Shown here in pieces: positions 25,670 through 37,142 of a stretch of DNA of 64,000 nucleotides (position 1 is the stretch's first letter; every line of letters starts with the position of its first letter). A program made the translations under genes and the position numbers. Origin of the DNA: Epiperipatus broadwayi (Eukaryota; Onychophora; Udeonychophora; Euonychophora; Peripatidae); contig JAQFVV010006735.1 in NCBI GenBank assembly GCA_028023455.1, positions 310,001 through 374,000 on the forward strand, written 5' to 3'. The notes below the pieces were generated by a model that ran no database searches, was not told where the DNA came from, and saw nothing but the letters and a program-made list of their open reading frames with translations.

Positions 25670-25815
25670 TGGATGTTCTAACTTCTCACTGAGGTGAGCC
25701 ATAAGCTCAAAACTATTTGGTCTGGGAATAGGAATGTTCCAGATAGAGATTTTAAATATTTTCTCTTACTGCACTTATGAATTAAGAGCTTGTTTGAACT
25801 ATTGGTACATTCCTC
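25670..25815 (+). repeat. Interspersed repeat family 2, 3' part
   Basis: Blocks GAGCCATAAGCTCAAAAC, TACTGCACTTATGAATTAAG and AGCTTGTTTGAACTATTGGT match 58.68-58.81 kb closely. It ends where family 1 copy D begins, so one repeat was probably inserted next to the other. Confidence 0.75.
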
Positions 25816-26235
25816 TATATATAGGAGTTTGAACTCAGACTTTTACATGACCCTCAACTATCCATGCTATCTCATACTGTGTACACACTTGATTATACAC
25901 ATACATGTTGAAAAGATAAATAATCACCATGATACACATTTCATGCTAAACCAGAACTCATCAGTTGGTCCAGATTATCATCTCCACACATATATACAAT
26001 CAATGCTCAGCTTATATTAAGATAGCCAATCTTCATACTTTAATGGACATGCTTTAATCCACTCCATACCATAACTCTTCAGCCATCCATTTCATTGAAA
26101 ATCTGATGATGGAATGCTCAAAGCCCACATTGGTGCCAATCTTCTCATCCTACCCATGTTGACCATAAGTCACTCTAACCCCTCATGTACTGGACATAAT
26201 CCATTTACATACTGTGCCGGATGGTTCCACCAAAT
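25804..26235 (+). repeat. Interspersed repeat family 1, copy D (longest)
   Basis: It runs from TTTGAACTCAGACTTTTACA through GTTGAAAAGATAAATAATCA, TTTCATGCTAAACCAG, CATCAGTTGGTCCAGATTA, CATTTCATTGAAAATCTGAT and GGTGCCAATCTTCTC to CATACTGTGCCGG. It gives the best view of the full ~430-bp unit. Confidence 0.85.
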
Positions 26236-26380
26236 GAAGTATACTTACACATATATATGTTTTGCTAGTTTCATACTTCTTCATAACACATAATCTTATA
26301 AATGTTACATGAACGAACTGGCACGTTCGAGCAAAATGGGAGATATTATTGATAGCTTTAACTATCAACAATGGCCCACC

Positions 26381-26452
26381 TTGGCTGCTAGATTCAAACC
26401 CCTACTATCCAAACACTTTATGTGTTTCAGAGTAAACTCCAGGTGCCAGCTA
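26381..26452 (-). repeat. Possible tRNA-like fragment
   Basis: The minus strand has GGGGTTTGAATCTAGCAGCC, which resembles a T arm with a B box. No clear A box or cloverleaf, so only a weak SINE-type call. Confidence 0.25.
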
Positions 26453-29150
26453 TTTATTCAGAAGAATAAACAATGTATTTAGTCAGTAGGCTCATAATCC
26501 AGCACTTGAAAAGACCCCAAAACTAGCCCAGACAAATTTTAATCAGGAATACAATATAGAAAAAGAATTGATAAAAAGAATTGACCGACAAATAAAGTTT
26601 AATTTTAAAGACAATTTATTTTAACTTGCATTAACTATACTAAATTTAAATATCTTTATAATTTTTAACTAACATAATATTGGTAATTTTGTTACGCACA
26701 TTTTTAAATTAACACAATATAATATATCTTATGAAAAAGCAAAATAATATTTGACATTTTAAATTATTTAACATTCACAAACACGCACATCAATAGTTCA
26801 TTTTATGCATGCTTATAGAGTTTATATAATTTGAATCTTGAATTTTTGTGAATTACAGCGGTGGCTACTATATATAAATGAGAATACGAAAATGTTTTAC
26901 CTAGGATTTTTGGAACGTGGATGTAGAACTTCATTTTCTTTAATTATTGCTTTAGGTGAGAATATTTCCAGCTGGCTGGGACATTTTCTTGAGGAGATTG
27001 GTTATTCTTCATGATTATTATTTCTGGAGACAGTTGAATATTGATGGAGGATTTCTGAGCTGTTAGATAGACATTATTTCATGGGAAGGTTTTGCTGATC
27101 TTATTGGACTAAGGGCTGAAATAAGAGCGTATATTTCCTAAAGCTGCTCAACAATGCATTTCTGTTTCTGGATACATAATTTAAACAAGACTGACACTAA
27201 AAACTAGGCTGAAACTGCAAACTCAAACTGGATGTCTGATAAAAATCTAGCTATTTATATATGTGAATTGTTTTCATTTTAATATCCTCTGGCAATAGGT
27301 TCAATAGGTGTTGTCGAAATTCCTTTAGTAATTAATCCTATGACAATGTGTTTTTGAAGATTGTTTAATTAGTAGTAGCCATTTCAAAATGTGTTGATTT
27401 ATATCCTTAATTAGTAGTCCACCGCTGTGTTTTTAAATACATTTCATTTCAATATTTATTTTCATGTGTTTTTCAATATGATTTTAACACGCATTTATTA
27501 TATCTCTTATTAACAAGCTTACATTTATTTACATTCGCATGCACATATATATTTTACTATTCTAAAATCAAAAATAATTGTAAGATTTTTTTTCTTCTTT
27601 AATTTAAATAAAGAGATTTATATATTTTTTAAACCTTTTAATTTGTATTTCATCTAATAATAATAAACTCTTTACTTCCTTTTTATAAAACCTTTAGTTT
27701 AAGTTTTCTAACCAGGACTCCCCTCCCCTCTTTTAATGAATCATTTTCTAACTTTTATTTCAAACTCTTTTATGAAAATAAACTGTAATAAAATTTTCAA
27801 CATTTAAATACATTTTTCTTTTATGAAAGATTATTTTAATAATTTTTTTTTTTTTAGATAAATGAGTATGTGCCAATTTCAATATTGGTACATTGCACCC
27901 CCCCCTTCATTTGAGAGTGCTAAATGTGTCATTTTTGACCATTTTATCTCTGACAACTTTAATTTTTAATTCTAAATATTATTTTTCTAAGTTTGCTTTT
28001 TAATATCTTTCACTTTTACATACTAAGGGCAATCCTCAAGTATGCTTTACTTCTTTCTATGCTGAAAACATTGCTTACAATGTTCAGAGTCCTGGATAGT
28101 GACCACCAGACAAACTAATTTTGTGGCACAGGGATCTTTTGGAAATGAGGCAGAGGCAGATTTGCTGACTTATACCGACTTACACACTATTAAAAATGAA
28201 GCTGCCGATTCTCTTGATCGGACTTTGACTAAAAAAAGGTCGCTGCGTATGGCAGAAATGATCAACTGTCTATTTCTGACTTACACTTTGGAAAATGAGG
28301 TACGAGATATGGGGATTCTCTCCTGAAGAAGTGACTTGTGGCTCGTGCTGGATTTTCCCAGTGTGCATTTTAAAAGAGGGATGATCCCTGCCAATCCGTC
28401 ATGGGTACTAAAATGTATCCAGTTGACAGCTTTTAAACTTAATCCTTATCTAACTTATTTCAATACTACCCTCACTCCCTTTAGTCTCAAACCCTTATAC
28501 ACCCTTAATATAACTTAGATTGACTTTATATTTATATTATTTTAACCTTTCAATATTATTTTTAAATACCATGAACATTACTTTAACATATTTATTTATA
28601 TCACAATATTATTTATAACCCTTATGAACATTATTTTAAATATTTATTTACAGTAATCTTATAATATTATCTTTGAATCATTACGAACATTATTTTACAC
28701 ATTTATTTAATCTTACAATACTATTCTAAACTATCACGGACATCAGTTTACATATTTATTTATATTACAATATTATTTTTTTAAACCATTACTCAACTTT
28801 TTTTATCTATGTGCGTGTATTCAGAAAAACTATTTTACTTTATTACGATTCATTCATTATTTTTTACTAGAGATTTTTTTTTCTTGATTATCTTAAACAA
28901 TTTATTTACATCCTTTTATTAACTTACGGTATTCAAAACAAACTTTTATTGTAACATGCGTGTATTCAGAAAACTATTTTACTTTCTTACGATTCATTAT
29001 TACACAAATATCTATTTGACTAACTTGATTTTATTCTAGAAATTCCGTTATCTTTTTCATCTATTTAATTCTACCAACATTACTTTTAAAACATTAACTT
29101 GACCTATTTACTTACTTGATTTTATTGATTTGTTTTATTTATTAATCTGT
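26453..29150. other. AT-rich DNA with two locally GC-richer patches
   Basis: 26860-27240 and 28020-28430 are richer in G and C than their surroundings. The second contains a 75-codon ORF (28099-28326) with no recognisable domain. 28530-29100 shows loosely repeated text (ATTTATTTA, TTACGATTCATT and CGTGTATTCAGAAAA recur, e.g. near 28817 and 28960). No gene can be supported. Confidence 0.4.
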
Positions 29151-29157
29151 GCGTGGA

Positions 29158-29430
29158 GAGTAGGAAGGTGGAGAAGATTGAAGCTTATCCATTAAAGTTG
29201 AAGATGTTCTATCTTAATATAAACTGAGCACTGATTGTATCTGCATGGAATATAGTGAGATGTACCAACTGATGAGTAAGTGTTGGCTCATATTGGAGAT
29301 CATTTATATTTTTCACATGTATGTGGTCATGTGTAATCAATTGTATAAAATGGAGTGGATAGTGGTAGGAGTTTGAAAGTCTTAGTTCAAATCCCTTCTA
29401 ATTGCATTAAGTTTGGTATAAACAATATAC
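29158..29430 (-). repeat. Interspersed repeat family 1, copy E
   Basis: Reverse-oriented copy: GAAGCTTATCCATTAAAGTT, CTATCTTAATATAAACTGAG, CCAACTGATGAGT and TTCAAATCCCTTCTAATTGC are complements of blocks in copies B and D. Confidence 0.8.
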
Positions 29431-29494
29431 ATGTATTTGAATATTATATATTCAGCCTGTATTCTGCCCATCCCTCTTCTGTATAATTAAATGG

Positions 29495-29890
29495 ACATAT
29501 TAAGCTCTGATGGATGATGGGTCAGAGTGACTTAAGGTCAACATGGATGCAACAATAATCTTGGCATCAACAAGTGCTTGCTTTGAGCATTTCATCCTCA
29601 TATTTTCAATGATAAGGATAGCTGAAGAATTGAAAGGTGGAAAAAATTAAAGTTTGTCCATTAAAGTTTTAAGATTTACTATCTTAATATAAAATGCACA
29701 GCTAGTTCCATTTATGTGTGGAACATAGTGATCTGAACCAACTGCTGAGTGCTGGTTCAGCATGAAATACATATATTGGAGATCATTTATCTTTTTCACA
29801 TGTATGTGATCATATGTATTGGTTTTATAAAATGGTATGGATAGCTGTAGGGAACTTGAAAGTATGAGTTCAAATCTTTTCTACTATATA
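29495..29890 (-). repeat. Interspersed repeat family 1, copy F
   Basis: Reverse copy with the 3' part included (GATGGATGATGGGTCAGAGT, GGCATCAACAAG) plus GAGTGCTGGTTCAGCATGAA and GAGATCATTTATCTTTTTCA. Copies E and F are arranged head to tail. Confidence 0.8.
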
Positions 29891-31225
29891 TATTACGCAC
29901 CTATATAGTTGCTTTTAATATTTTAACCAGAAGATTGATTTATGTTCGCACATATAGATCATATTTATCATTTTAAAATATCCACCATCAACTTTTTTTT
30001 TTATCTTTTGAGAAGTTTAAAATGCAATGTCATGTGTAGTTTAGTGTAGTGTTAGAATTGCAGGCTTTAAGTGCTCAAACATTTTAACTTTTAAGCAACA
30101 AACCAGTGAATTATTTATTTAGAAAATAAATCAAAAAGGTCATTATGTTAATAGTATAATTTGAAGTAAATTTTTATCACTTGGTTCATTGTTCTAATAA
30201 TTGATAAAAGTTAAATTTAATTTGCGAAAATATGTTTTTTTATTACTTCAAATAGATCAATATTTTTCACTGCTTCCTACTTATTTTATTATCTCTCATT
30301 AAAGATATTATCTTTTTATATTTATAAAAGAATTTATATTAAAGATGGCAAAGTAATTATTCTTTAAAATATTTATGGCAATCTTCGTTAATTTCAATAG
30401 GCTTAAACTCGGATTTTGTTTGATTATTTCAAAGTTGTAATCTTAAAATTATGCTATCAAGAGGAACAAATTCAGCAAAATAATGATCTTGTAATTTAAA
30501 AAAGTTAATTAAGCATAATATTATAATGACTTAATGCAGTCTTCAATAAATTAAATTGCATCACATTTACAATTTAAATATTAAATGTATTCATATCATC
30601 GATTTGAATTTTTATTAGTTCTTAAATTGTTTACTGCTTAAATAATTTTATGCAATGCAAAATTAAATCAAATCTCAAATATTATTAGAAATATTGGTAT
30701 ATTGATTAATCTTTATGTTAAGCAATTTACTTACTACAGTAAAGACAAATATTTAAAATAATTAACCAGCACATATAAATGTTAGATTTTTTTTATTTTT
30801 TTTTATTTACAATTTTAGAGATTGATGCATTAATATTTTTTTAAATGTTGGTTTTCAATGTATTTTTTAAGTATTCAGGTTACTATTTAAAAATTAACAT
30901 CTTTGTACCGATTTAATACAAAACAATTATAACTTAAAACTCATTATAGTTTAAAAAAATAAAATATATGTTTATTTTATAATAAATCAAGCTACTATTG
31001 TAATACTTTAATTCACATTATCGGCTTTACTTCTAAAGATCTTCATTTCTAAACATTTCTGATAATTTCAATTAGTTGTAGTATATTTAGATGTAAATGA
31101 AATAATAACATCTGAGCATTGAATAAGGCTTGCGACTAAAAGACACTTAAAAGTGGTAGTTTCGTTAAAATATGCATAACAGTATATTTGAATTTTCCCA
31201 ATATATATACATATATTTTCATGTC
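29891..31225. other. AT-rich DNA, no feature seen
   Basis: Homopolymer-rich AT sequence. I see no ORF, repeat pair or RNA-like structure that stands out. Confidence 0.55.
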
Positions 31226-31230
31226 ATATC

Positions 31231-31316
31231 ACCGGCCAGGACGCGAACACACAACCGTCTGCAACCAACTACTTGCTTGCAAGGCGGCTGCGATGACCTC
31301 CTGGTTAACAACGCTT
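31231..31316 (-). repeat. tRNA-like SINE head, copy 2
   Basis: The minus strand starts AAGCGTTGTTAACCAGGAGG and ends with GTGTTCGCGTCCTGGCCGGT then GATATGACA, aligning with the 21.88-kb copy from acceptor stem to tail. The B box reads GTGTTCGCGTCC. CpGs are still frequent, which suggests it is not very old. Confidence 0.65.
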
Positions 31317-31319
31317 GAC

Positions 31320-32367
31320 AATTTTCCCAATATATTGTTGAATGTTTATAAAGTAATCACAGAAGAAATGCAGGATTGTTTTATTTTTGCTGTGTGCCCA
31401 ATTTAGACCAGCAGTATAAATGCATTTGTATCACTTATGACATGCATATACATTAAAAACCAAAAGCTATAAATTTACATATACACTAATTGTATAGTAA
31501 TTAGAGTTGGAAAATATAATCAAAAAAAGTTTAAGTTAAAAATATATAATTTATAGTTATTAGCTTATAAACAACAGCAATAACTTGGAAATAAAAGAAA
31601 AAAAATAATTGTGAGGTTTCACCTTTATTTAGATAAAGTGCATTAATCATCAGCAAATCTTCATATTTATAATTCTCCTCACATAATAAAAACTCAGATA
31701 ATATATAATATACAATTTATTATATACCTAAACCTAATGGTAATAAATTATGTATATATACAATTATACTTATTAATTATTTAAATGCCCTCAGACTTAT
31801 TAAAATAATAATAGACCCGTTTGGCTTAGGCATCTTCCTGTAAAATGTTTCAGTGGCAAAATGCATTGGAATGATATCCTCTATCTAACTGTGCTCTCCT
31901 TTACTAGTCATTATAAGTCTTCTATGAGTTTTAATTTGTTATAGTGTAAAATAATTTATGATTGATATATGCACAAAGAATGTTATTCATGATCTAACAT
32001 AATTTGAGGATAGCAACTTATAGAGGAGTAAAAACATTAATATTGTGAGTTTTACTATCTTCTGCATCATTTTCTTTAAAATAACATCAAAATTATAAAA
32101 TGCTAATTTTTTTATATTTATATGTAAGCATTAAAATATAACGAACATTTCCATATAATAATCTTGACTAAAATTTCCAATATGATATAATTAGGCAATC
32201 ACCAATTACAAGATGTCTTGATAGCTTAAATTACATGAACTAATAATTATAATAGCATTTTTTGTACTTATGTTAAACTGAGAATATATATAGCATTTAT
32301 TTCCCAGTTGAGAGCTTGGTGATCAAGTGAAAAGATTGGAATATCTAATTAAAATCTTACATGTTTG

Positions 32368-32404
<37 letters not shown>

Positions 32405-33550
32405 GTTCATTATAGAATAATTATTGTAATAAAATAATAAAATATAATAATGATAATATATTTTATAAATAATTATAATAAACTACAGAAGTACCTTCAG
32501 CTATTTTCTTAATCTTCTTCAATTGAAAATCATTCAAATTTAAATTTAGTGAAAAGATATGTCATCATGTTGTCTCTATAATAGATATTTTATTATCTAT
32601 TTATCAAAATTGTTTCTTTAATTTTTCTTTTATTATTGTTTCTCTCCTCATTATGAATCTTAGTATTTTGTGGATCAAGTTAAAATTAAACTTACATGTT
32701 ATTTTTTTTATGACCAAAGAAAATAGATGGCATTATTAAATCATTATTATTCTTATTTTTTATGTGTTTAGACAACAGTTGATGCTCCTTTAACCTTTTT
32801 TTAATATTTCACCTTGATTCACCTATCTATAAAACCTTGCACTTACATAAAACTTGACATACAATCTTACCTTTGTGTTTCAAAGAGATATACTTTTGGT
32901 ACTTGCAAGTTTTCAAGTAAATCAAAATGGCACCCCATATTTTTGGTAGATGTACAGTTTCAAGGCCTATAATCTACCAAAGACGTGTTAGTTGTTAAAT
33001 TAAAACAAAGCAAATTTATAGTTAAATTTTAAAAAATGAATAAATTCCACTAAATTTCACTAAGAAGTTTTAGTTCAATTTTTTTTTTACTTATAATGTG
33101 GAAAGAAAAGAGATGCTCTTAACATTATCATATTTTGATCCAATTAGCATGTTTCTTTTTGTCATCAGTTTTTTTGAAAAATTGTCATAATGATAAAAAT
33201 TTGGGAGCTTCCTGTCACAGAACATGATGCAATGGATTATTTTCAAAGGTACAGGATCCTTCCCTCCCCAAAAATGTGCCTTAATGATCATGATATGATT
33301 GTGTGCCACCAACATGAATAAAGTATAAATATTGCAATTTTTTTTTCTGTTAATCCAAAAAAAAAAATTGTAAATATTGTAATTAATTTTCCACAATTTC
33401 TTTTTTTAAAATAACAGTAATAAAAAATAAAATGTAAATATAAAATACAATGTTTGCTAGCAGGTATTTTTTGTAAATCTTTTTGGGGCTCTAAAATTGT
33501 AGATTTATCAAAAATAAGGTCTGCCTTCTTTGTTTTCTTGAAAACTCACA
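31320..33550. other. AT-rich DNA with one TA array
   Basis: A (TA)n array sits at 32371-32402. The remainder shows no supported gene or structured repeat; the ORF at 33091-33396 (minus) has no recognisable domain. Confidence 0.5.
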
Positions 33551-33554
33551 AGTA

Positions 33555-33945
33555 ACTATTTTTTAATTATTTACTAATCTATTAATATAAGGTACAACAC
33601 AAAATGAAAATCATTACATAAATCTTTTTATATAATTTACCTTGTGCATTTGAAACATACAAAATATTCATTTTTTTTTATCATTAGCTATGTGCAGAGA
33701 AGAAAGTTAATGATAAAAAAAGATATTTATTCTATATGTTTCAAATATTCAAGCCAAATTTATTAAAAAAATATAGAGATTTATATAATGTATCATTACG
33801 GGTTTCAATCAATGTTAATAGATTAGTAAATAATTCAAAATATGTTCAAGCTAAATTTATTTTAAAAATATAGAGAGATTTATATAATGTTTTATTATGG
33901 GTTTCAACTAATATTAATAGATTAGTAAATAATTCAAACTTTATT
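33555..33945. repeat. Foldback with duplicated right arm
   Basis: The left arm (33555-33688) is inverted relative to 33704-33841 (blocks TTTACTAATCTATTAATAT, ATTTGAAACATA). The outer ~100 bp of the right arm is then repeated in tandem: 33742-33841 and 33843-33945 both carry ATAGAGATTTATATAATGT-type text and AATAGATTAGTAAATAATTC. Confidence 0.75.
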
Positions 33946-34559
33946 ACATCTTTAAAATAAATAAATAATATCAAGTTTTATGCAAGTGCAAGATTTTATA
34001 CACAGATGAATAGTGTATAAACGTAACAATGACAATAATTTAATAACAATATTTATTTATTTATTTTTATTAAAGATTAATTTATTACTTTTTATCTAAA
34101 GATGTTACATGAGTAATAAAGTATGAAAAAAATATTCAATTTTGATTAAGTACCAGATAGACTGAAATAGGTGTTTTTGATCTATAATATTGTATCTTTC
34201 TTTAATTTTTTCTATGTTATTAAAGAAGAAAGTTGGTTGAGTGTCTAAATCTTGATTGAAGCAAATTTTAAATCTTAGCGACCAAAAAACAAAAAGTAGA
34301 TATGTTACTGTCAAGAATTAAAGGAAATTTGAGTTAAATTGTTGAGTTAACAAATGAGTTAAAATTTCTTAATATATAATTACTTAAGTTTATTATCAAG
34401 AATTACTGTATGTATTTTTCTTTTGTTTAGGAGTATTTTTTTAAACTGGTATTTTTTCTTTTTATACTTAAATCATTATTAGTAAGATTTTCATCTGTAT
34501 AATACATTTTGTAGGGATTGGATTCTTGTAGAGTATCATTAAACAGGCAAAACTCAAAC

Positions 34560-34560
<1 letters not shown>
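33946..34560. other. AT-rich DNA, no feature seen
   Basis: No gene or repeat pair beyond short A/T runs. Confidence 0.5.

Positions 34561-34563
<3 letters not shown>

Positions 34564-34615
<52 letters not shown>
34564..34615. repeat. (AT)n array
   Basis: About 52 bp of AT repeats directly before the Penelope-type foldback. Confidence 0.95.
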
Positions 34616-34618
<3 letters not shown>

Positions 34619-34701
34619 AAGTTTGATATCTGTATTCGTTTCACAATATATGTAATATACAAATCAATATATATATCAAAATACAGTACAATTTATATAA
34701 A

Positions 34702-34760
34702 TTATATTCTTTTAGAAGTACTTTCGACTATACACTTTGTAGTCTTTATCAACTATATAA
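34702..34760 (-). ncRNA. Hammerhead-ribozyme-like relic, left arm
   Basis: On the minus strand: TTATATAG (stem I), TTGATAA (variant of CUGAUGA), GACTA/TAGTC (perfect 5-bp stem II), GAAA, AGTACT (self-complementary minimal stem III), T at the cleavage position, then CTA-AAAGAA-TATAA closing stem I around a bulge. The variant core probably lacks activity. Confidence 0.5.
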
Positions 34761-34994
34761 AGTTGAATAATCAAAACGAGACAACCCTTAACAATACCCA
34801 TAGTTCAATTCAGATTTCCCACAATTCTGTTATCTTAACATTTGATGATTGGTGATTCATTAACATGTTGATTTCAAGAAATCGTCAAATGTTAATGAAT
34901 CGCCAGTCATCAAATGTTAAGATAACAGAATTGTGGGAAATATGAATTGAACTATGGGTATTGTTAAGGGTTGTCTCATTTTGATTATTCAACG

Positions 34995-35053
34995 TTATAT
35001 AGTTGATAAAGACTACAAAGTGTATAGTTGAAAGTACTTCTAAAAGAATATAA
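34995..35053 (+). ncRNA. Hammerhead-ribozyme-like relic, right arm
   Basis: Same order as the left arm: stem I TTATA-TAG with CTA-AAAGAA-TATAA, TTGATAA at 35003-35009, stem II 35011-35015/35025-35029 (one G-U), GAAA at 35030-35033, stem III AGTACT at 35033-35038. The expected cleavage point is after 35039. Confidence 0.5.
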
Positions 35054-35103
35054 TTTATATAAATTGTACTGTATTTTGATATATATATTGATTTGTATAT
35101 TAC

Positions 35104-35146
<43 letters not shown>

Positions 35147-35149
35147 AAT

Positions 35150-35749
35150 GATTTATTGGGTGTGGGATATAGTAGTATAAATATTTTATGTGCACTATAC
35201 AGGTATAGAAATAGATGGAGAAGATATAATATGGAAAAGAAAAAATGGATAGCATTGCCTTATGTAAAGGATATTATTTGTAATAAGATTACATCACTGG
35301 TATCTGCTGATTTTAATGTTGCATTTAAAATGGGTGCAAATACTGGAAGATTGGTTATTAATGGCAAAGATTCTATTAATAAAAGCAACAAATGTAATAT
35401 TATATATAAAGTGGTATGTCATTGTGGTTATAGTTACATTGGGGACACCAAATATGCATTGAAAAAGAGGATTAGGGAACATGAATTATTATATAATAAG
35501 TTGCGTTGTTCTACAGATAGGTATAAATCTGTTTTTGCAGAACATGCAGTGATTTGTAATGGAGAATTCTGCTTTGATAGAGTTTTTATTTTTTATATGG
35601 AAAATGATTTGAGGAAAAGAAAAATTAAGGAGTCCTATTTTATAAATAGTACAGATAATGTGTTGAATAAACAGTGTCATTGTGTTAATATTCACAATGT
35701 ATGGAAAGTAGGTAATTCACGTGGGAATGTTACTGGTGTGAGAGTTTGA
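35150..35749 (+). CDS. Penelope-like GIY-YIG endonuclease, intact ORF without RT
   Basis: After a TA/TG microsatellite the frame stays open to a TGA at 35747-35749. It encodes the Penelope linker (WIALPYVKDIICNKITSLV, then NVAFKMGANTGRLVIN) followed by the GIY-YIG nuclease: CHCGYSYIGDT, KKRIREHELL, FAEHAV, FCFDRVFIFY and RKRKIKESYFI with the conserved Glu. It ends in a C-terminal tail (VLNKQ...VWKVGN). The RT is absent, so this is a 5'-truncated element, yet the nuclease has no stop or frameshift and all the key residues I can see. The reported long ORF begins in the microsatellite (Ile-Tyr repeats). An internal ATG at 35231 is a better formal start, but no start is likely real. Confidence 0.8.
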   Translation, partial: DLLGVGYSSINILCALYRYRNRWRRYNMEKKKWIALPYVKDIICNKITSLVSADFNVAFKMGANTGRLVINGKDSINKSNKCNIIYKVVCHCGYSYIGDTKYALKKRIREHELLYNKLRCSTDRYKSVFAEHAVICNGEFCFDRVFIFYMENDLRKRKIKESYFINSTDNVLNKQCHCVNIHNVWKVGNSRGNVTGVRV

Positions 35750-35842
35750 TAATATTGAAATATTAACATATTGCTACTTCAAAGAATTTTAATCTTTAAT
35801 TTTATATAGGCATTTTTTAAAATTTTGTAGTTTTTATTCTAG

Positions 35843-35873
<31 letters not shown>

Positions 35874-35877
<4 letters not shown>

Positions 35878-37142
35878 AAAAAAAGACTTATGAATCCAAT
35901 AAATAATATTATATTTCAACCAGAGGACTGGTTTTCATCAGAAAGAAAAAAAATACACAGTAAAATGGCGATAATCAAAAATTACAGATTTGGTAAAAGA
36001 TTAAAAATTTAACAAACCCCCCCTGATTGGTCACAAAATATAACACAGAATATCTACCCAATCAATGACAAAATTCAAACAAAAAAAAAAAACTACATTC
36101 CCTCCTAATCAAGCTTAAATTCTATTTAAATTAAAATAAATATAAAAATAAAAAATCCAAAATTAAAATATACATATGTGCATACATAGAAAAATTAAAC
36201 TATGCTCACATACAAAAAATAGCTGTGCTCACATTAATATTCATTAAAAACTAAAATACTTATACATTTTAATCAAAAATTATAGTTAGTGCAAAGTACA
36301 ATAATTTATAACTAATTATTTATCTATAAACCAATTAAACACAGATATTAAACATCCATATAACCAATCTTTACATAAAAAACCTCATATAAGAAAATTT
36401 TCACATAAAAAACACACATATAGAAATCATTTAGGAGACCAGGTAACCCAGAGATGTAATAGTTCCAGTGTTCAAATTCAATCCATGTGGTTCTAAGGTC
36501 TTGAATTTAAAAATAAAATAAAAAACCACATGGATTGAATTTGAACACTGGAACTATTACATCTCTGGGTTACCTGGTCTCCTTAATGATTTCTATATGT
36601 GTGTTTTTTATGTGAAAATTTTCTTATATGAGGTTTTTTATGTAAAGATTGGTTATATGGATGTTTAATATCTGAGTTTAATTGGTTTATAGATAAATAA
36701 TTAGTTATAAATTATTGTACTTTGCACTAACTATAATTTTTGATTAAAATGTATGAGTATTTTAGTTTTTAATGAATATTAATGTGAGCACAGCTATTTT
36801 TTGTATGTGAGCATAGTTTAATTTTTCTATGTATGCACATATGTATATTTTAATTTTGGATTTTTTATTTTTATATTTATTTTAATTTAAATAGAATTTA
36901 AGCTTGATTAGGAGGGAATGTAGTTTTTTTTTTTGTTTGAATTTTGTCATTGATTGGGTAGATATTCTGTGTTAGATTTTGTGACCAATCAGGGGGGTTT
37001 TGTTAAATTTTTAATCTTTTACCAAATCTGTAATTTTTGATTATCGCCATTTTACTGTGTATTTTTTTTTCTTTCTGATGAAAACCAGTCCTCTGGTTGA
37101 AATATAATATTATTTATTGGATTTATAAGTCTTTTTTTGTTT
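35874..37142. repeat. Near-perfect 1.27-kb palindrome
   Basis: Arms 35874-36492 and 36524-37142 are inverted copies of about 619 bp with only scattered differences, around a 31-bp centre. Both arms carry TGATTGGGTAGATATTCTGT-type text and a CTGATGA...GAAA block. The high identity means it arose recently or is kept by gene conversion. It begins just after the TA tract that follows the Penelope nuclease. Confidence 0.9.

Larger units (their letters stand above)
34649..35106. repeat. Foldback made of Penelope-type terminal sequence, ~220-bp arms
   Basis: The arms 34649-34867 and 34884-35106 match at roughly 95% by eye with a 16-bp centre. Each arm carries one hammerhead-like motif. The arm text GTTGATAAAGACTACAAAG is close to the sequence right after the nuclease of the 5.5-kb Penelope copy, which ties the foldback to Penelope ends. 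A shortened copy is at 47.1-47.3 kb. Confidence 0.85.

Noticed and set aside
28099-28326. 75-codon ORF in a GC-richer patch
   Set aside because: No recognisable domain or splice context; kept only as part of a region description.
37040-37142. Complete hammerhead ribozyme in the palindrome
   Set aside because: Core box and stem II are present but the sequences on either side do not pair as stem I.
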